From Burkholderiales bacterium UBA4615 (lineage in GTDB: Bacteria; Pseudomonadota; Gammaproteobacteria; Burkholderiales; Burkholderiaceae_E), in assembly GCA_002386465.1 (NCBI GenBank), contig DGIT01000144.1, forward strand, positions 13,693 through 77,692: a stretch of 64,000 nucleotides of DNA, in the 5' to 3' direction. The notes beneath the pieces were generated by a model that saw only the letters and a list, made by a program, of their open reading frames with translations, was not told the DNA's origin and did not search any database. Shown here one piece after another: positions 9,053 to 18,386 of this stretch. The stretch's first letter is position 1. Each line of letters starts with the position of its first letter. The translations under genes were made by a program, and so were the position numbers.

Positions 9053-10110
9053 CAGGCAGTGAACAAATTTCGAGCAGCGATGAGTCGATGATGAGCGTGC
9101 GTGCTGCGATCAACCGATCGCGCAGACGGGGCCTGCATGCAGCCGGCGTGGCTGCAGCGTCACTTCTCCTGCCCACGCCGGTGCGAGCCGACTGGAAACC
9201 GACCCGCCAAATCACCTGGACACTGGGCGTATCGCCCGGTGGATCCGTGGATCTGTATGCACGCACCATGGCTCGCACGTTGGAATCCATGGGGCTGCTC
9301 AACGGTCAGTCCATCGTCGTGGAAAACAAGCCCGGCGCAGCAGGCCTGTTGGCCTTGCAGACGCTCATGCGCAACCGGGGCGATGCGCACTGGCTGGGTA
9401 CGTTTCACACCGGTAGCATTGCAGCGGCAGCAGGCGGCGCCTTGAAAGCGGATGTGCGTGATTTTCCGCCAGTGGCCACGCTGGTCGAGGAAAGCACCTT
9501 CGTGGTGGTCGGTGCGCAGTCGCGTTTCAAGCGCTCCAAAGACCTGGTGGACGTGCTCAAGCAGGACCCGGGTGTACTGCGCATCGGGGTGGCCTCGGCC
9601 CCGGGGTCAAGCACCCATCTGGCCATTGCCAAGCCCCTGCGCGTGGCCGGCGTCGATGTGCGGGGCCTGACCATCGTGCCCTTTCGGTCGTCGGCCGACT
9701 CCATGGCGGCCCTGGTGGGCGAGCATATCGATGTGGTGTCGGCCACCGCCCCGGGGATCCAACCCCACCGCGAGAAGGTGCGTGCGCTGGCCGTTGTGAG
9801 CCCGCAAAGGGCCTCAGGCGGCTGGTTTGCATCGGTCCCCACCTGGCGCGAGCAGGGCGTGGCAGCCGACTACGTGTCGTACAACGGCGTCTGCCTGCCC
9901 CAGACCGTGGGTGTGGATCAGATCCGCTTCTGGGAAGATGCGCTGCGCAAGGTGTCGGATTCTGCGGGCTGGCAGGAGCTGGTGGTGAAATCGGGCAACC
10001 GTGCTGCCTTTCGCGGGTATGTGGATGCGAAGCGCTATCTGGACCGCGAATGGGCCGATACGCTGACGCTACTGGGCGACCTGGGCCTGCCGCGCGTATC
10101 CTCGAGTTGA
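9049..10110 (+). CDS. Tripartite tricarboxylate transporter (Bug family) solute-binding protein
   Basis: 353-residue periplasmic receptor of the Bug/TctC family. After a polar N-terminus it has SRRRGLH, a hydrophobic run and PVRADW, so export is probably by the Tat system. Family landmarks follow: ITWTLGVSPGGSVDLYAR, VENKPGAAG, and LVGEHIDVVSA near the middle. It overlaps the preceding nuclease by ATGA, and 20 bases separate it from the TauD-like dioxygenase. There are no TctA/TctB membrane genes here, which is normal for Bug receptors. The ligand is unknown; given the neighbour, a carboxylate or sulfonate is an inference. Confidence 0.85.
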   Translation: MTGSEQISSSDESMMSVRAAINRSRRRGLHAAGVAAASLLLPTPVRADWKPTRQITWTLGVSPGGSVDLYARTMARTLESMGLLNGQSIVVENKPGAAGLLALQTLMRNRGDAHWLGTFHTGSIAAAAGGALKADVRDFPPVATLVEESTFVVVGAQSRFKRSKDLVDVLKQDPGVLRIGVASAPGSSTHLAIAKPLRVAGVDVRGLTIVPFRSSADSMAALVGEHIDVVSATAPGIQPHREKVRALAVVSPQRASGGWFASVPTWREQGVAADYVSYNGVCLPQTVGVDQIRFWEDALRKVSDSAGWQELVVKSGNRAAFRGYVDAKRYLDREWADTLTLLGDLGLPRVSSS

Positions 10111-10130
10111 ACATTCACAAGGAGACACTC

Positions 10131-11018
10131 ATGCTGGCAGGCAGCCTCGAAATGCGCACCAAGGGTCCACGAATCCGCCACGTGATGGAAGCGGGAGCCC
10201 CTTACGAGACCATCCAGGTGGAACCGCTCACGCCCGTGATCGGTGCTGAAATCAGCGGCGTGGATCTGGCGGCACCGACTGCGCGCCAGTTGGAAGAAAT
10301 TGAACGCGCGCTGGTGACGCACTGCGTGGTCTTTTTTCGGGACCAGCACATGACCCCTGCGCAGCATCTTGATTTCGGCCGGCAATTCGGGCCGCTGCAT
10401 CTGCACCCTGCGGCACCGCACGAGCCGGATCTGCCTGAACTCATGATCATCACCGCAGACAAGGACAGCCCGCGTGCTAATGGCGAGGGCTGGCACTCGG
10501 ATGTGTCGTGCGATGAAGAGCCCCCGTTGGGCAGCATCCTGTACATCAAGGAATGCCCGCCTCAGGGCGGCGACACCTTGTTTGCCAATATGTTCGCGGC
10601 TTACGAGGCGCTGTCAGAGCGCATGAAGGCCTATCTGGATGGCTTGCAGGCCGTGCATGATGGCGAGCGCAACTACCGAGGCACCTACGCTAACTTCGGG
10701 GTGCAGGACAAGCCGGTGTACCCCCGCGCGTTGCATCCGGTGGTGCGCACACACCCGGTGAGCGGCAAGAAGGCGCTCTTCGTGAACCGCGGATTCACCC
10801 GCAGCATCCAGGGCATACCGGCCGACGAGAGCGACGCCATCCTGGCCTACCTCTTCGAGCACGCGGCTAACCCGCTCTTTCAGTGCCGCTTCCGTTGGCA
10901 ACCCAACAGCGTGGCGTTCTGGGACAACCGCAGCGCGCAGCACCGCGCCATGTGGGACTACTGGCCCCAGCGCCGCTATGGCAACCGGGTGACGGTCAAG
11001 GGCGACCGCCCCCGCTGA
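10131..11018 (+). CDS. TauD/TfdA family Fe(II)/2-oxoglutarate dioxygenase
   Basis: 295-residue oxygenase. It has the iron facial triad as GWHSDVSCDEEPP (His122, Asp124) and QHRAMWDYWPQ (His271), with an arginine shortly after (RRYGNRVT) to bind 2-oxoglutarate. The strand VEPLTPVIGAEISGVDL is typical of TauD/TfdA. The ATG at 10131 has AAGGAG seven bases upstream. Members release sulfite from taurine, cleave aryloxyacetates or hydroxylate amino acids; the substrate here is open. Its place directly behind a Bug receptor suggests uptake and oxidation of the same compound. Confidence 0.88.
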   Translation: MLAGSLEMRTKGPRIRHVMEAGAPYETIQVEPLTPVIGAEISGVDLAAPTARQLEEIERALVTHCVVFFRDQHMTPAQHLDFGRQFGPLHLHPAAPHEPDLPELMIITADKDSPRANGEGWHSDVSCDEEPPLGSILYIKECPPQGGDTLFANMFAAYEALSERMKAYLDGLQAVHDGERNYRGTYANFGVQDKPVYPRALHPVVRTHPVSGKKALFVNRGFTRSIQGIPADESDAILAYLFEHAANPLFQCRFRWQPNSVAFWDNRSAQHRAMWDYWPQRRYGNRVTVKGDRPR

Positions 11019-11019
11019 A

Positions 11020-11056
11020 GGTGCGCACGCGGCCTCAAGAGGCCGCTGCGCTCACC
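11020..11056. terminator. Bidirectional stem-loop between convergent genes
   Basis: A long stem: GGTGCGCA, bulge C, GCGGCCT, loop CAAG, AGGCCGC, TGCGC, bulge T, CACC. It spans the end of the monooxygenase gene (stop at 11035) and the end of the dioxygenase gene (11018), which face each other. No T run follows on either strand. Confidence 0.6.
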
Positions 11057-13005
11057 TCATCGGACTGCTCGATTACAAAGTCTGATGGATCGAAGGTCTT
11101 CGTCATGGCCCAGTAATCGAGCAGGCGCCACGGCGAGGTGACCGTGAGGCGGTTGCGGTCATTCTTGTACCAGCTCTTAACGCCCGGGTGGGTCCAGACC
11201 ATCTGACGGGCTTTATCCTCGAGCTGTTCGTTGTAACGGTCGTGCACATCGGTGCGCACTTCGAGCGCAGGCAGATCGCGCTCGATCATCTCGCGCAGGG
11301 CCTGCATGATGTAACGCACCTGGCACTCGGTGTGAAAGATGATCGAACCACCATGGGCCAGATTCGTGTTCGGCCCATAGAGCATGAAGAGGTTCGGATA
11401 GTTGGGCGCGGTCATGCCCAGGTAGGCGTGGGGATCGTCGTCACCCCAGTCTTCGCGGATGGTGTGCCCGTTGCGCCCCCGAATGTCCATAGGCCACAGC
11501 ATGCGCGAGGCCTCGAAGCCGGTCGCCAGGATGATGGCGTCGACTTCATGCACCGTCCCGTCTTTCATCTCAATGGCATGCTCGGTGACCCGCGCGATCG
11601 GGTCGGTCTCGAGCGTGACATTGGGTCGCGTGAGCATGCGATACCAGTGGTTGTCGCGCAGCATGCGCTTGCCGTACGGCGGATAGCTGGGAATGACCTT
11701 GGCCAGCAGCGCTTCGTCGCCGCCAAGTTCCTTGCGCACATGGTCAATGATGAGCTGGCGCACGCCATGGTTCTGCTCATTGAGGGAAATATCCGGACTG
11801 CTCCAGGACGGATCCTTGTGCAGCGAAGCGTGAAACCCGTCGGAGCTGCCCCAGAACAGTTGAAAGCGCAGCCAGTTGGAGTAATAGGGCAACCGCGCGA
11901 GCGACCAGTTGTGACCGGGCTCAACCTCCAGGTGATAGTTGGGGTTGTAGAACGACCAGTGCGGCGAGCGCTGAAAGACACGCAGGTGGGCCACCCCAGG
12001 CGCAATCGAGGGGCCGGTCTGCATGGCACTGGCGCCTGTGCCGATCATGGCGACGCGCTTTCCGGCCAGATCGACGGCAGGGTCCCACTGCGCAGTGTGC
12101 AGGCAGGGGCCTTTGAAATCAGCCAGGCCCGGGATCTTCGGCACGGCAGGCCGATTGAGCTGGCCCACTGCAGTGATGAGCGACTGGCATGTGATCTCGC
12201 CTGACGCCGAAGCGCCGGCGTGGTGCCAGCGCACACGCCATACGCGTGCAGCCTCGTCCCATTGCGCTGTGTCGACTTCCACACCGAAACGGATATGCGG
12301 CCGCAGGTCATAGGTGCGCACCACATCGTGGATGTAGGCAAGGATTTCGTCGCGCCGCGAAAAATGCCGGGTCCAGTGGTTGTTAACGTAAAACGAGTAC
12401 GAGTAGAAATGATTGGGTGTATCGACGGCACAGCCCGGATAGCGGTTTTCCAGCCAGGTGCCACCCACGTCGGGGTTCTTCTCCAGCACCTCGAAAGGAA
12501 TGCCCAACTGCTTCAGACGAATGGCTGCGCACAGACCACCAAAGCCCGCGCCGATCACCACCACCTTGAACGCTTTCGAGGCTGCGGGCGCAACCGGAGA
12601 ATGCCACTGCACGGCACGCAGGTCGGTCTGACCGAAGCTCATTTCCTCAAGTAGCAACGGGATGTATTCCGCAGGCACGGGCTGACCCACGCCCGCACTC
12701 ATCATCTTTTGCAGCAGCTCGGCAGACGGCATGGGCGGCGCATGACGGCCTTCTTGCGCATACGCCTTGAGGGTATCGACCAGCTGATCGCGCACGGCTT
12801 GCTTGAGGTCTTCAGGCACCGTTTGCATGAAACTCCAGGGGCCCTGGATGTGCGGGGCGACTTGCTCCATCAGATCGGTACGCCCGCTCAGGTGCACCAG
12901 CACCATCAGCAAGGGGGCAATGTCGCTCTGAGCGAGCGCACGCCGCAGCGCGGCTTCATCGGCTACCGCGTCGCGAACGGCTTGTCTGAATTCGGGTGTC
13001 TTCAT
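11035..13005 (-). CDS. Flavin monooxygenase, Baeyer-Villiger type (4-hydroxyacetophenone monooxygenase-like)
   Basis: 656-residue FAD/NADPH enzyme. An N-terminal extension of about 145 residues (helical, without a cofactor motif) precedes the FAD site VVIGAGFGGLCAA (near residue 152). The BVMO fingerprint F-x-G-x3-H-x3-W-D is present as FKGPCLHTAQWD near 297-308, followed by the NADPH site VAMIGTGASAMQ. The extension is shared with HAPMO. It would insert oxygen next to a ketone or aldehyde. I chose the ATG at 13005, one base after the stop of PhoX, instead of 13029, which would overlap it. Confidence 0.86.
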   Translation of the reverse strand: MKTPEFRQAVRDAVADEAALRRALAQSDIAPLLMVLVHLSGRTDLMEQVAPHIQGPWSFMQTVPEDLKQAVRDQLVDTLKAYAQEGRHAPPMPSAELLQKMMSAGVGQPVPAEYIPLLLEEMSFGQTDLRAVQWHSPVAPAASKAFKVVVIGAGFGGLCAAIRLKQLGIPFEVLEKNPDVGGTWLENRYPGCAVDTPNHFYSYSFYVNNHWTRHFSRRDEILAYIHDVVRTYDLRPHIRFGVEVDTAQWDEAARVWRVRWHHAGASASGEITCQSLITAVGQLNRPAVPKIPGLADFKGPCLHTAQWDPAVDLAGKRVAMIGTGASAMQTGPSIAPGVAHLRVFQRSPHWSFYNPNYHLEVEPGHNWSLARLPYYSNWLRFQLFWGSSDGFHASLHKDPSWSSPDISLNEQNHGVRQLIIDHVRKELGGDEALLAKVIPSYPPYGKRMLRDNHWYRMLTRPNVTLETDPIARVTEHAIEMKDGTVHEVDAIILATGFEASRMLWPMDIRGRNGHTIREDWGDDDPHAYLGMTAPNYPNLFMLYGPNTNLAHGGSIIFHTECQVRYIMQALREMIERDLPALEVRTDVHDRYNEQLEDKARQMVWTHPGVKSWYKNDRNRLTVTSPWRLLDYWAMTKTFDPSDFVIEQSDEVSAAAS

Positions 13006-13006
13006 G

Positions 13007-14929
13007 TCAGGTTCCGATGAGGCCGCCATCGCGCTTGCGAATGACCACCGTGGCTGAGCGCGGCCGCCCGCCGTCGGGCCATTTGGAAAAACGGGTCACA
13101 GCGGCTGGGTCGGAGCGCTCACTGGGAGTCTCGCCTGGATGCTGGATGTTGATGAACAGTGTGCGCAGGTCAGGGGTTGAAGTGATACCGGTGATTTCGC
13201 AGTTGACGGGGCCCACCAGAAACCGCCTGACTTCACCGGTCACCACATCGGCCGCGAGCATCGCGTTATTACCCACGCGGGCGTAATCGCCCTTGTTCAT
13301 CGCGCTGGCTGCCATATCAGTTTGAATCCAGAGCGTACCGCGATCATCGAACCACAGGCCATCGGGACTGGCGAACAGGTCGCCACGAATAGTGCCTTGA
13401 GCCTCGGGCCGCTCATTGGACGGGTCGCCCGCCAGCACAAAATGATTCCAGGTGAATGCCGTGGCGTCGAAGTCACCGCTTTCCTTCCACCGGATGATGT
13501 GGCCCATGGTGTTCCTAGCCCGTGGGTTGGCTGCATCTGCTGCAGGAAAGCCCGCCCGCCCGCGATCGGAATTATTGGTCAGCGTGCAGTAGACTTCTCC
13601 GCTCTTCGGATCGACGGCGATCCATTCCGGACGGTCCATCTTTGTGCCTCCGGCCAGGTCTGAGGCCTGACGCGACTTCACCAGCAACTCGCCCTGATCG
13701 GCAAAGCCGGCCTGGGGCGTCAGGCCATTTTTGCCAGCCGTCAGTTCCACCCAGCTGCCGGTGCCATCGGCATTGAAACGCGCAACATAGAGCGTGCCGT
13801 GATCCAGCAGGCTCCGGTTGGCGGCATAGCCACCAGGCTGCATGCGATCACGGCTGACGAACTTGGTGATGTACTCGAAGCGGGCGTCTTCGCCCATGTA
13901 GGCCACGACCCGACCATCGCGCGTCAGCGTGGTGGTGGCGCACTCGTGTGCACCACGCCCCATGGCCGTGTGCTTGACCGGCGTCATGGTGGGATCGGTG
14001 GGATCGATCTCGACGATCCAGCCGAATCGATTGGATTCGTTAGGCTGTCGGTTGGCATCGAAGCGCGGCTCATGTTCGTGCCAGCGATAACCACGGCCAC
14101 CCTTGCGCAGTCCCCAGCGGGTCTGATGCGCATCCGGTTTGTCGGGGCCATTGAAATAGAAAATAAAATTTTCCTCGCTGGTGAGGAACGTTCCCCAGGG
14201 AGTCGGGCCAGCCGCGCAATTGTTGAGCGTGCCCAGGACCCGTGTGCCGGTGGGATCATCGCTGGTGCGCATCAGGGCATGACCTGCGGCAGGCCCAGTG
14301 ATCTGCATCGGCGTGGCCGTCGTGATGCGTCGCGCAAGCGGGGAAGGACGAACCATGTCCCAGCCGCCGTCAGACTGCTGCGCCACCTCGACGATACTTA
14401 CACCATGGCCGGCGATGGACTTAGCCACTTTTTCAGCGGTCCATGTCTTGATGCCATCGGTATGCAGCAGTCCGTCGTCGGTGTATTCATGGTTGATGGC
14501 CAGCACGCCGCGACGGCTGCCATCGATTGGGAAATACGTCATTCCGTCGTGGTGCATACCGATTTGCACGGTCTGGTCCGCGGCAGAGTTGGAAGCATCA
14601 TCCCTGAAGGCGGGCATGTTTCCAGGCACGCCCACCGGTTCGCCCCATTTGCACATGGCTGTGGCGATGTACCCCTCAGGCACGACAATCGTGTCGGCCA
14701 CACTGGCAGCAATCCCTTTGAACCCGATCTGCGGACCCGATACGGCTGTCATGCCCGGCAACGCCGCCTGAGGCCCCACGCAACCGGCCACGAGCGGTGC
14801 GAGCAATCCGCTCACTGCGGCAGACAGGCCGCCTCGCACCACAATACGCCGCGCCGGGTCGGAGATCTCGTGAATCGTCGGATTGGAAGACCGATTGGAG
14901 TCTTCCATTGAGGAGAAATCCTTGGCCAT
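13007..14929 (-). CDS. PhoX-like alkaline phosphatase family (DUF839), Tat lipoprotein
   Basis: 640-residue secreted protein. A twin-arginine signal (PARRIVVRGG, Arg27-28) ends in a lipobox, LVAGC (Cys50), so it is probably exported folded by Tat and lipidated. The rest shows the PhoX/DUF839 propeller pattern: HEYTDDG, NNCAAGPTPWGTFLTSEEN, RWGLRKGGRGYRW, HTAMGRGAHE, YMGEDARFEYITKFVS and RPEWIAVDPKSGEVYCTLTNN. PhoX enzymes are Ca2+/Fe-dependent phosphatases. The ATG at 14929 has AGGGAG upstream. It is cotranscribed with the monooxygenase, one base apart. No phosphate regulator is adjacent. Confidence 0.87.
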   Translation of the reverse strand: MAKDFSSMEDSNRSSNPTIHEISDPARRIVVRGGLSAAVSGLLAPLVAGCVGPQAALPGMTAVSGPQIGFKGIAASVADTIVVPEGYIATAMCKWGEPVGVPGNMPAFRDDASNSAADQTVQIGMHHDGMTYFPIDGSRRGVLAINHEYTDDGLLHTDGIKTWTAEKVAKSIAGHGVSIVEVAQQSDGGWDMVRPSPLARRITTATPMQITGPAAGHALMRTSDDPTGTRVLGTLNNCAAGPTPWGTFLTSEENFIFYFNGPDKPDAHQTRWGLRKGGRGYRWHEHEPRFDANRQPNESNRFGWIVEIDPTDPTMTPVKHTAMGRGAHECATTTLTRDGRVVAYMGEDARFEYITKFVSRDRMQPGGYAANRSLLDHGTLYVARFNADGTGSWVELTAGKNGLTPQAGFADQGELLVKSRQASDLAGGTKMDRPEWIAVDPKSGEVYCTLTNNSDRGRAGFPAADAANPRARNTMGHIIRWKESGDFDATAFTWNHFVLAGDPSNERPEAQGTIRGDLFASPDGLWFDDRGTLWIQTDMAASAMNKGDYARVGNNAMLAADVVTGEVRRFLVGPVNCEITGITSTPDLRTLFINIQHPGETPSERSDPAAVTRFSKWPDGGRPRSATVVIRKRDGGLIGT

Positions 14930-15005
14930 GCCGCGCTCCCTGTCAGTGTTGGCTGCTGTTCAAGCACCGAATTATCGCGTGGCTGCGCAAGCGGTTCTTT
15001 ACATT

Positions 15006-16532
15006 TCAGCGAAAAAACAGCGTGGCCAGCCCGAGAAAAATGAAAAAACCCATGCTGTCGGTGGTGAAGGTGAGCAGGACTGACGACCCCAGGGCGGGGT
15101 CCCGGTCGAGCTTTTGCAGCGCCATGGGCACGGCCATGGCAATCATGGCCGCCAGCAGCATGTTGAGCACCATGGCGAGCATCATGGTCAGACCCAGCGT
15201 CAGACCCTGCCCTGAGTCGGAATACAGCCACCAGGCAAACGCGCCGGCAATGCCACCCCAGACCGCGCCATTGAGCAAGGCAATGACCAGTTCCTTGCGC
15301 ACCAGCCGGATGGCGTTGCTGGTGGTCACCTGACCCAGCGCCAGAGATCGGATGAAGAGCGTCATGGTCTGATTGCCGGAGTTGCCCGCGATGCCGGCCA
15401 CGATCGGCATCAGCGCGGCCAGTGCCACCACTTTCTCAATCGTGCCTTCAAACGCCCCGATGACCCGCGAGGCAAAAAACGCGGTGCACAGATTGATGGC
15501 CAGCCACAACCAGCGATTGCGCGCGGAATTCCAGATCGAAGCAAAGAGGTCTTCTTCTTCGCGCAAGCCCGCTGCAGACAGCACTTCAGTTTCGTTTTGC
15601 TCGCGGATCAGATCGACCACCTCGGAGATGGTCAGACGCCCGATCAGCCGGCCTCGCGCATCGACCACGGGGGCGGACGACAGGTCATAGCGCTCGAAGG
15701 CCTGCGCCGCATCGGCGGCTTCGTCCAGTGCCTGCAAGGACAGTACGTCGCGCTGCATGACATCCTGCACCAGGGTCTCGGGCTCGCTGACCAGCAGCCG
15801 ATCGAGTGGCAGCGCACCCTGCAGCACATCGCGACGATCGACGACGAAGACCTGATCAGTGTGCTGAGGCAGTTTGTCGAAGCGGCGCAAATAGCGCAGC
15901 ACCACTTCGAGCGTGACGTCCTCGCGCACCGTGACCAGATCGAAATCCATCCATCCGCCCACCGACGCCTCGGGGTAGGACATGGCTGCGCGCAACTGCT
16001 CGCGCTCTTCTGGGTCGAGCTGACGGCGCACCTGCTCGACCACGTCATCAGGCAGATCCTCGGCCAGTTCCGCGATATCGTCGGGGTCGAGCGTACCTGC
16101 TGCAGCGACCAGTTCGTCCCGGTCCATCGAGGCAATGAGCGTCTCGCGGACCGAGTCCGAGACCTCGACCAGAATCTCGCCGTCGCGCTCAGCCTTGATC
16201 AGGTCCCACACCACCAGCCGGTGATCGCGCGGCAAGGCCTCGAGGATGTAGGCCACGTCGGCGGGGTGCAGCGGGTCGAGGCGGGTGCGCAGATGCTCCA
16301 GGTGCTGTGCCACCGCCACCTGTTCAACCAGCACACGCCGATCGGGCGCCAGCCCTTCGGACTCATGGCGCGCCTGCTCGCGCACCACCTGATAGCGCGC
16401 GAGCAGATCCTGAACTTCGTTCAGGGCGCGCTGCGCGTCCTCCGGGTCACGCGGATACGCGGCGCTCGCCTGCATTGCGTCAAGGTCGACGGATTCGCGC
16501 CCCGGGGGCGACGGTTGAATGGGCTCGGTCAT
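15006..16532 (-). CDS. mgtE: Magnesium transporter MgtE
   Basis: 508-residue Mg2+ channel. Order: an N domain of helical repeats (residues about 30-155, with the LHPADVAYILEALP motif), two CBS domains (about 160-290) that sense Mg2+, a plug helix, then five membrane segments in the last 170 residues, including PIVAGIAGNSGNQT, the conserved pore motif. The inner-membrane channel opens when cytosolic Mg2+ is low. I chose the ATG at 16532 (MTEPIQP); the frame runs 33 codons further but adds only a basic segment. It stands about 76 bases behind PhoX. Confidence 0.93.
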   Translation of the reverse strand: MTEPIQPSPPGRESVDLDAMQASAAYPRDPEDAQRALNEVQDLLARYQVVREQARHESEGLAPDRRVLVEQVAVAQHLEHLRTRLDPLHPADVAYILEALPRDHRLVVWDLIKAERDGEILVEVSDSVRETLIASMDRDELVAAAGTLDPDDIAELAEDLPDDVVEQVRRQLDPEEREQLRAAMSYPEASVGGWMDFDLVTVREDVTLEVVLRYLRRFDKLPQHTDQVFVVDRRDVLQGALPLDRLLVSEPETLVQDVMQRDVLSLQALDEAADAAQAFERYDLSSAPVVDARGRLIGRLTISEVVDLIREQNETEVLSAAGLREEEDLFASIWNSARNRWLWLAINLCTAFFASRVIGAFEGTIEKVVALAALMPIVAGIAGNSGNQTMTLFIRSLALGQVTTSNAIRLVRKELVIALLNGAVWGGIAGAFAWWLYSDSGQGLTLGLTMMLAMVLNMLLAAMIAMAVPMALQKLDRDPALGSSVLLTFTTDSMGFFIFLGLATLFFR

Positions 16533-16753
16533 GTGCGAAGAAGGCCTGGCACGGTGCACCGAGCGAGACAAGGTCAGCTGCGGAGCGGTCCGGGCCGGGC
16601 GAACGGTTGAGTGGCGTTCACGTCGGGGCACAGCCGGTCACGGCTGCGAAGGCTACGGATGGACCGCATTCTAGGCGTCACAAGCGATCACGCCAAGTCA
16701 CTCGAGTGGCCTTTGAGGCGTATGCAGCGCCCGCATGGCAGTTGAGTCGGCGC

Positions 16754-17476
16754 TCAGGGCGTCTGGACTGCGCCCATCCAGCGTTGAATGACCGCCGCGC
16801 GCCGCACCAGGCCGGGGTGGCCGGGGTTGCGCTCGTAAAAGCGTGGCCTGGGGAGCATGGCCGCCATGCGGGCGGACTGCGAGACAGACAGACGCGCGGC
16901 CGACACCCCGTAGAGCTTGCGTGCGGCCGCTTCGCACCCGAAGGTACCCACGCCCCACTCGGCTACGTTGAGATATATCTCCAGGATGCGGTCTTTGGAG
17001 AGCACTGCTTCGAGCATGTAGGTGATGACCAGTTCCTGCGCCTTGCGCAGATAGCTGCGCTCGCCACTCAGAAACAGGTTCTTGGCCAATTGCATGGTGA
17101 TAGTGGAGCCGCCCGCAATCACTTTGCCGCTGCGCTGGTTGCGTTCATGCGCCTTTTCAATCGCATCCCAGTCAACGCCCTCATGCACGGTGAAATTGGC
17201 GTCTTCAGCCGCGATGACCGCCCGCTTCAACTGGGGCGAGATCCGCTCATACGGCACCCACCGATACGCGATTTTGGCGTTGGGATCCTGGGCGCGCAGC
17301 ACGGACAGTTGCGCGCGCATGAAACTCGTACTGGTGGGCGGGTGCGAGCGCCACCACACGATATGCGCCAGGTACCAGAGCTGAAGAGCCACCACGACCA
17401 ATGCCACCAGACCGAGCAAGCCTGCCAGCACGACCATGATGCTGCCGCGAGCATGGTGTCGCAGGGTACGGCGCAT
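16754..17476 (-). CDS. mtgA: Monofunctional biosynthetic peptidoglycan transglycosylase
   Basis: 240-residue membrane-anchored GT51 enzyme that polymerises lipid II glycan strands. One membrane segment (residues 14-40) is followed by the GT51 motifs: AAEDANFTVHEGVDW (catalytic Glu91), GGSTITMQLAKNLFLS, RKAQELVITYMLE and ILEIYLNVAEWG. The length is normal for MtgA. The start is ATG 17476; a GTG at 17515 is also possible and would shorten the gap to aroE from 55 to 16 bases. It is last in the run of RNase, TonB-like, aroE and mtgA. Confidence 0.93.
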   Translation of the reverse strand: MRRTLRHHARGSIMVVLAGLLGLVALVVVALQLWYLAHIVWWRSHPPTSTSFMRAQLSVLRAQDPNAKIAYRWVPYERISPQLKRAVIAAEDANFTVHEGVDWDAIEKAHERNQRSGKVIAGGSTITMQLAKNLFLSGERSYLRKAQELVITYMLEAVLSKDRILEIYLNVAEWGVGTFGCEAAARKLYGVSAARLSVSQSARMAAMLPRPRFYERNPGHPGLVRRAAVIQRWMGAVQTP

Positions 17477-17531
17477 GGGTTGCGCCGGCGCAGCCGATGC
17501 CCTTGGACCGATCACGTGCAGCGCAGCCTGT

Positions 17532-18386
17532 TCAGTGGGCCGCCAGCGCAGCACGCAGCGCCGCGTAGACCGGCGCCACATCGGGGCGCACACCTCTCCA
17601 GAGCGCAAACGACTCGGCCGCCTGGCCCACAAGCATGCCCAGGCCATCTTCGGTCCGCGGGCATCCTGCGCTGTGGGCCAGTCGCATGAAGGCAGTGGGC
17701 TGCGCCGCATACACCATGTCGAGCGCCATGGCCGCATGTGCCAGCACCTCAGGTCGAATGTCAGGCGCTGCATCAGACAGGCCGGCGGCCGTGGCATTGA
17801 TGATCAGGTCGAAGCGGCCATGCGCCTGCTCAAGGCTGATCGCAGCCAGACGCCCAGCTTGCACGGGAGCGATGCGTGCAGACACCTCGGCGCACAGCAC
17901 TTCGGCACGGGCAGGCGTGCGATTAGCGATGCTCAATTGACTCACGCCTGCTTCAATCAAGGGCTGCACGACGCCACGAGCAGCCCCCCCTGCGCCAAGC
18001 ATGAGGACGCGTGCGCCCTGCAGCGACAGCCCCAAACGGCCCTGAAGATCGTTGACCAGGCCCGCGCCATCGGTGTTGTCGCCCAGGACTGCGTCGGACT
18101 GAAATACCAGTGTGTTGACGGCGCCGGCGACCGCTGCCCGCGGCGTATGACGCTGCGCATAGGCAAAGGCCTCGGCCTTGAAAGGCACGGTCACATTCAG
18201 ACCCTGGCCACCTTCGGCACGAAAGGTCTGCACTGCTGTCAGGAACCCATCGAGCGGGGCGAGCACACGCCCATAGTCGATCTGCTGACCGGTCTGCTGC
18301 GCGAACATGGCATGGATGGCCGGCGAGCGGCTGTGAGCCACCGGGTTACCGATCACTGCGTAACGTGCTGGTCTCGAGTCCATCAT
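17532..18386 (-). CDS. aroE: Shikimate dehydrogenase
   Basis: 284-residue NADPH enzyme reducing 3-dehydroshikimate in aromatic amino acid synthesis. Substrate motifs: VIGNPVAHSRSPAIH near the start, NVTVPFK (catalytic Lys), NTDGAG. Cofactor loop: MLGAGGAARG, followed by ANRTPARA, the NADP-preferring pattern. EDGLGMLVGQAAESFALW closes the protein. Two ATGs (18386, 18383) are adjacent; either start overlaps the end of the TonB-like gene by about 40 bases, so the two are translationally coupled. Confidence 0.95.
   Translation of the reverse strand: MMDSRPARYAVIGNPVAHSRSPAIHAMFAQQTGQQIDYGRVLAPLDGFLTAVQTFRAEGGQGLNVTVPFKAEAFAYAQRHTPRAAVAGAVNTLVFQSDAVLGDNTDGAGLVNDLQGRLGLSLQGARVLMLGAGGAARGVVQPLIEAGVSQLSIANRTPARAEVLCAEVSARIAPVQAGRLAAISLEQAHGRFDLIINATAAGLSDAAPDIRPEVLAHAAMALDMVYAAQPTAFMRLAHSAGCPRTEDGLGMLVGQAAESFALWRGVRPDVAPVYAALRAALAAH

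Noticed and set aside
11188..12204. Long plus-strand open frame opposite the monooxygenase
   Set aside because: Antisense to a gene with clear motifs; such frames arise from GC-rich codon use.
13799..14911. Plus-strand open frame opposite PhoX
   Set aside because: Antisense shadow of a gene with Tat and DUF839 features.
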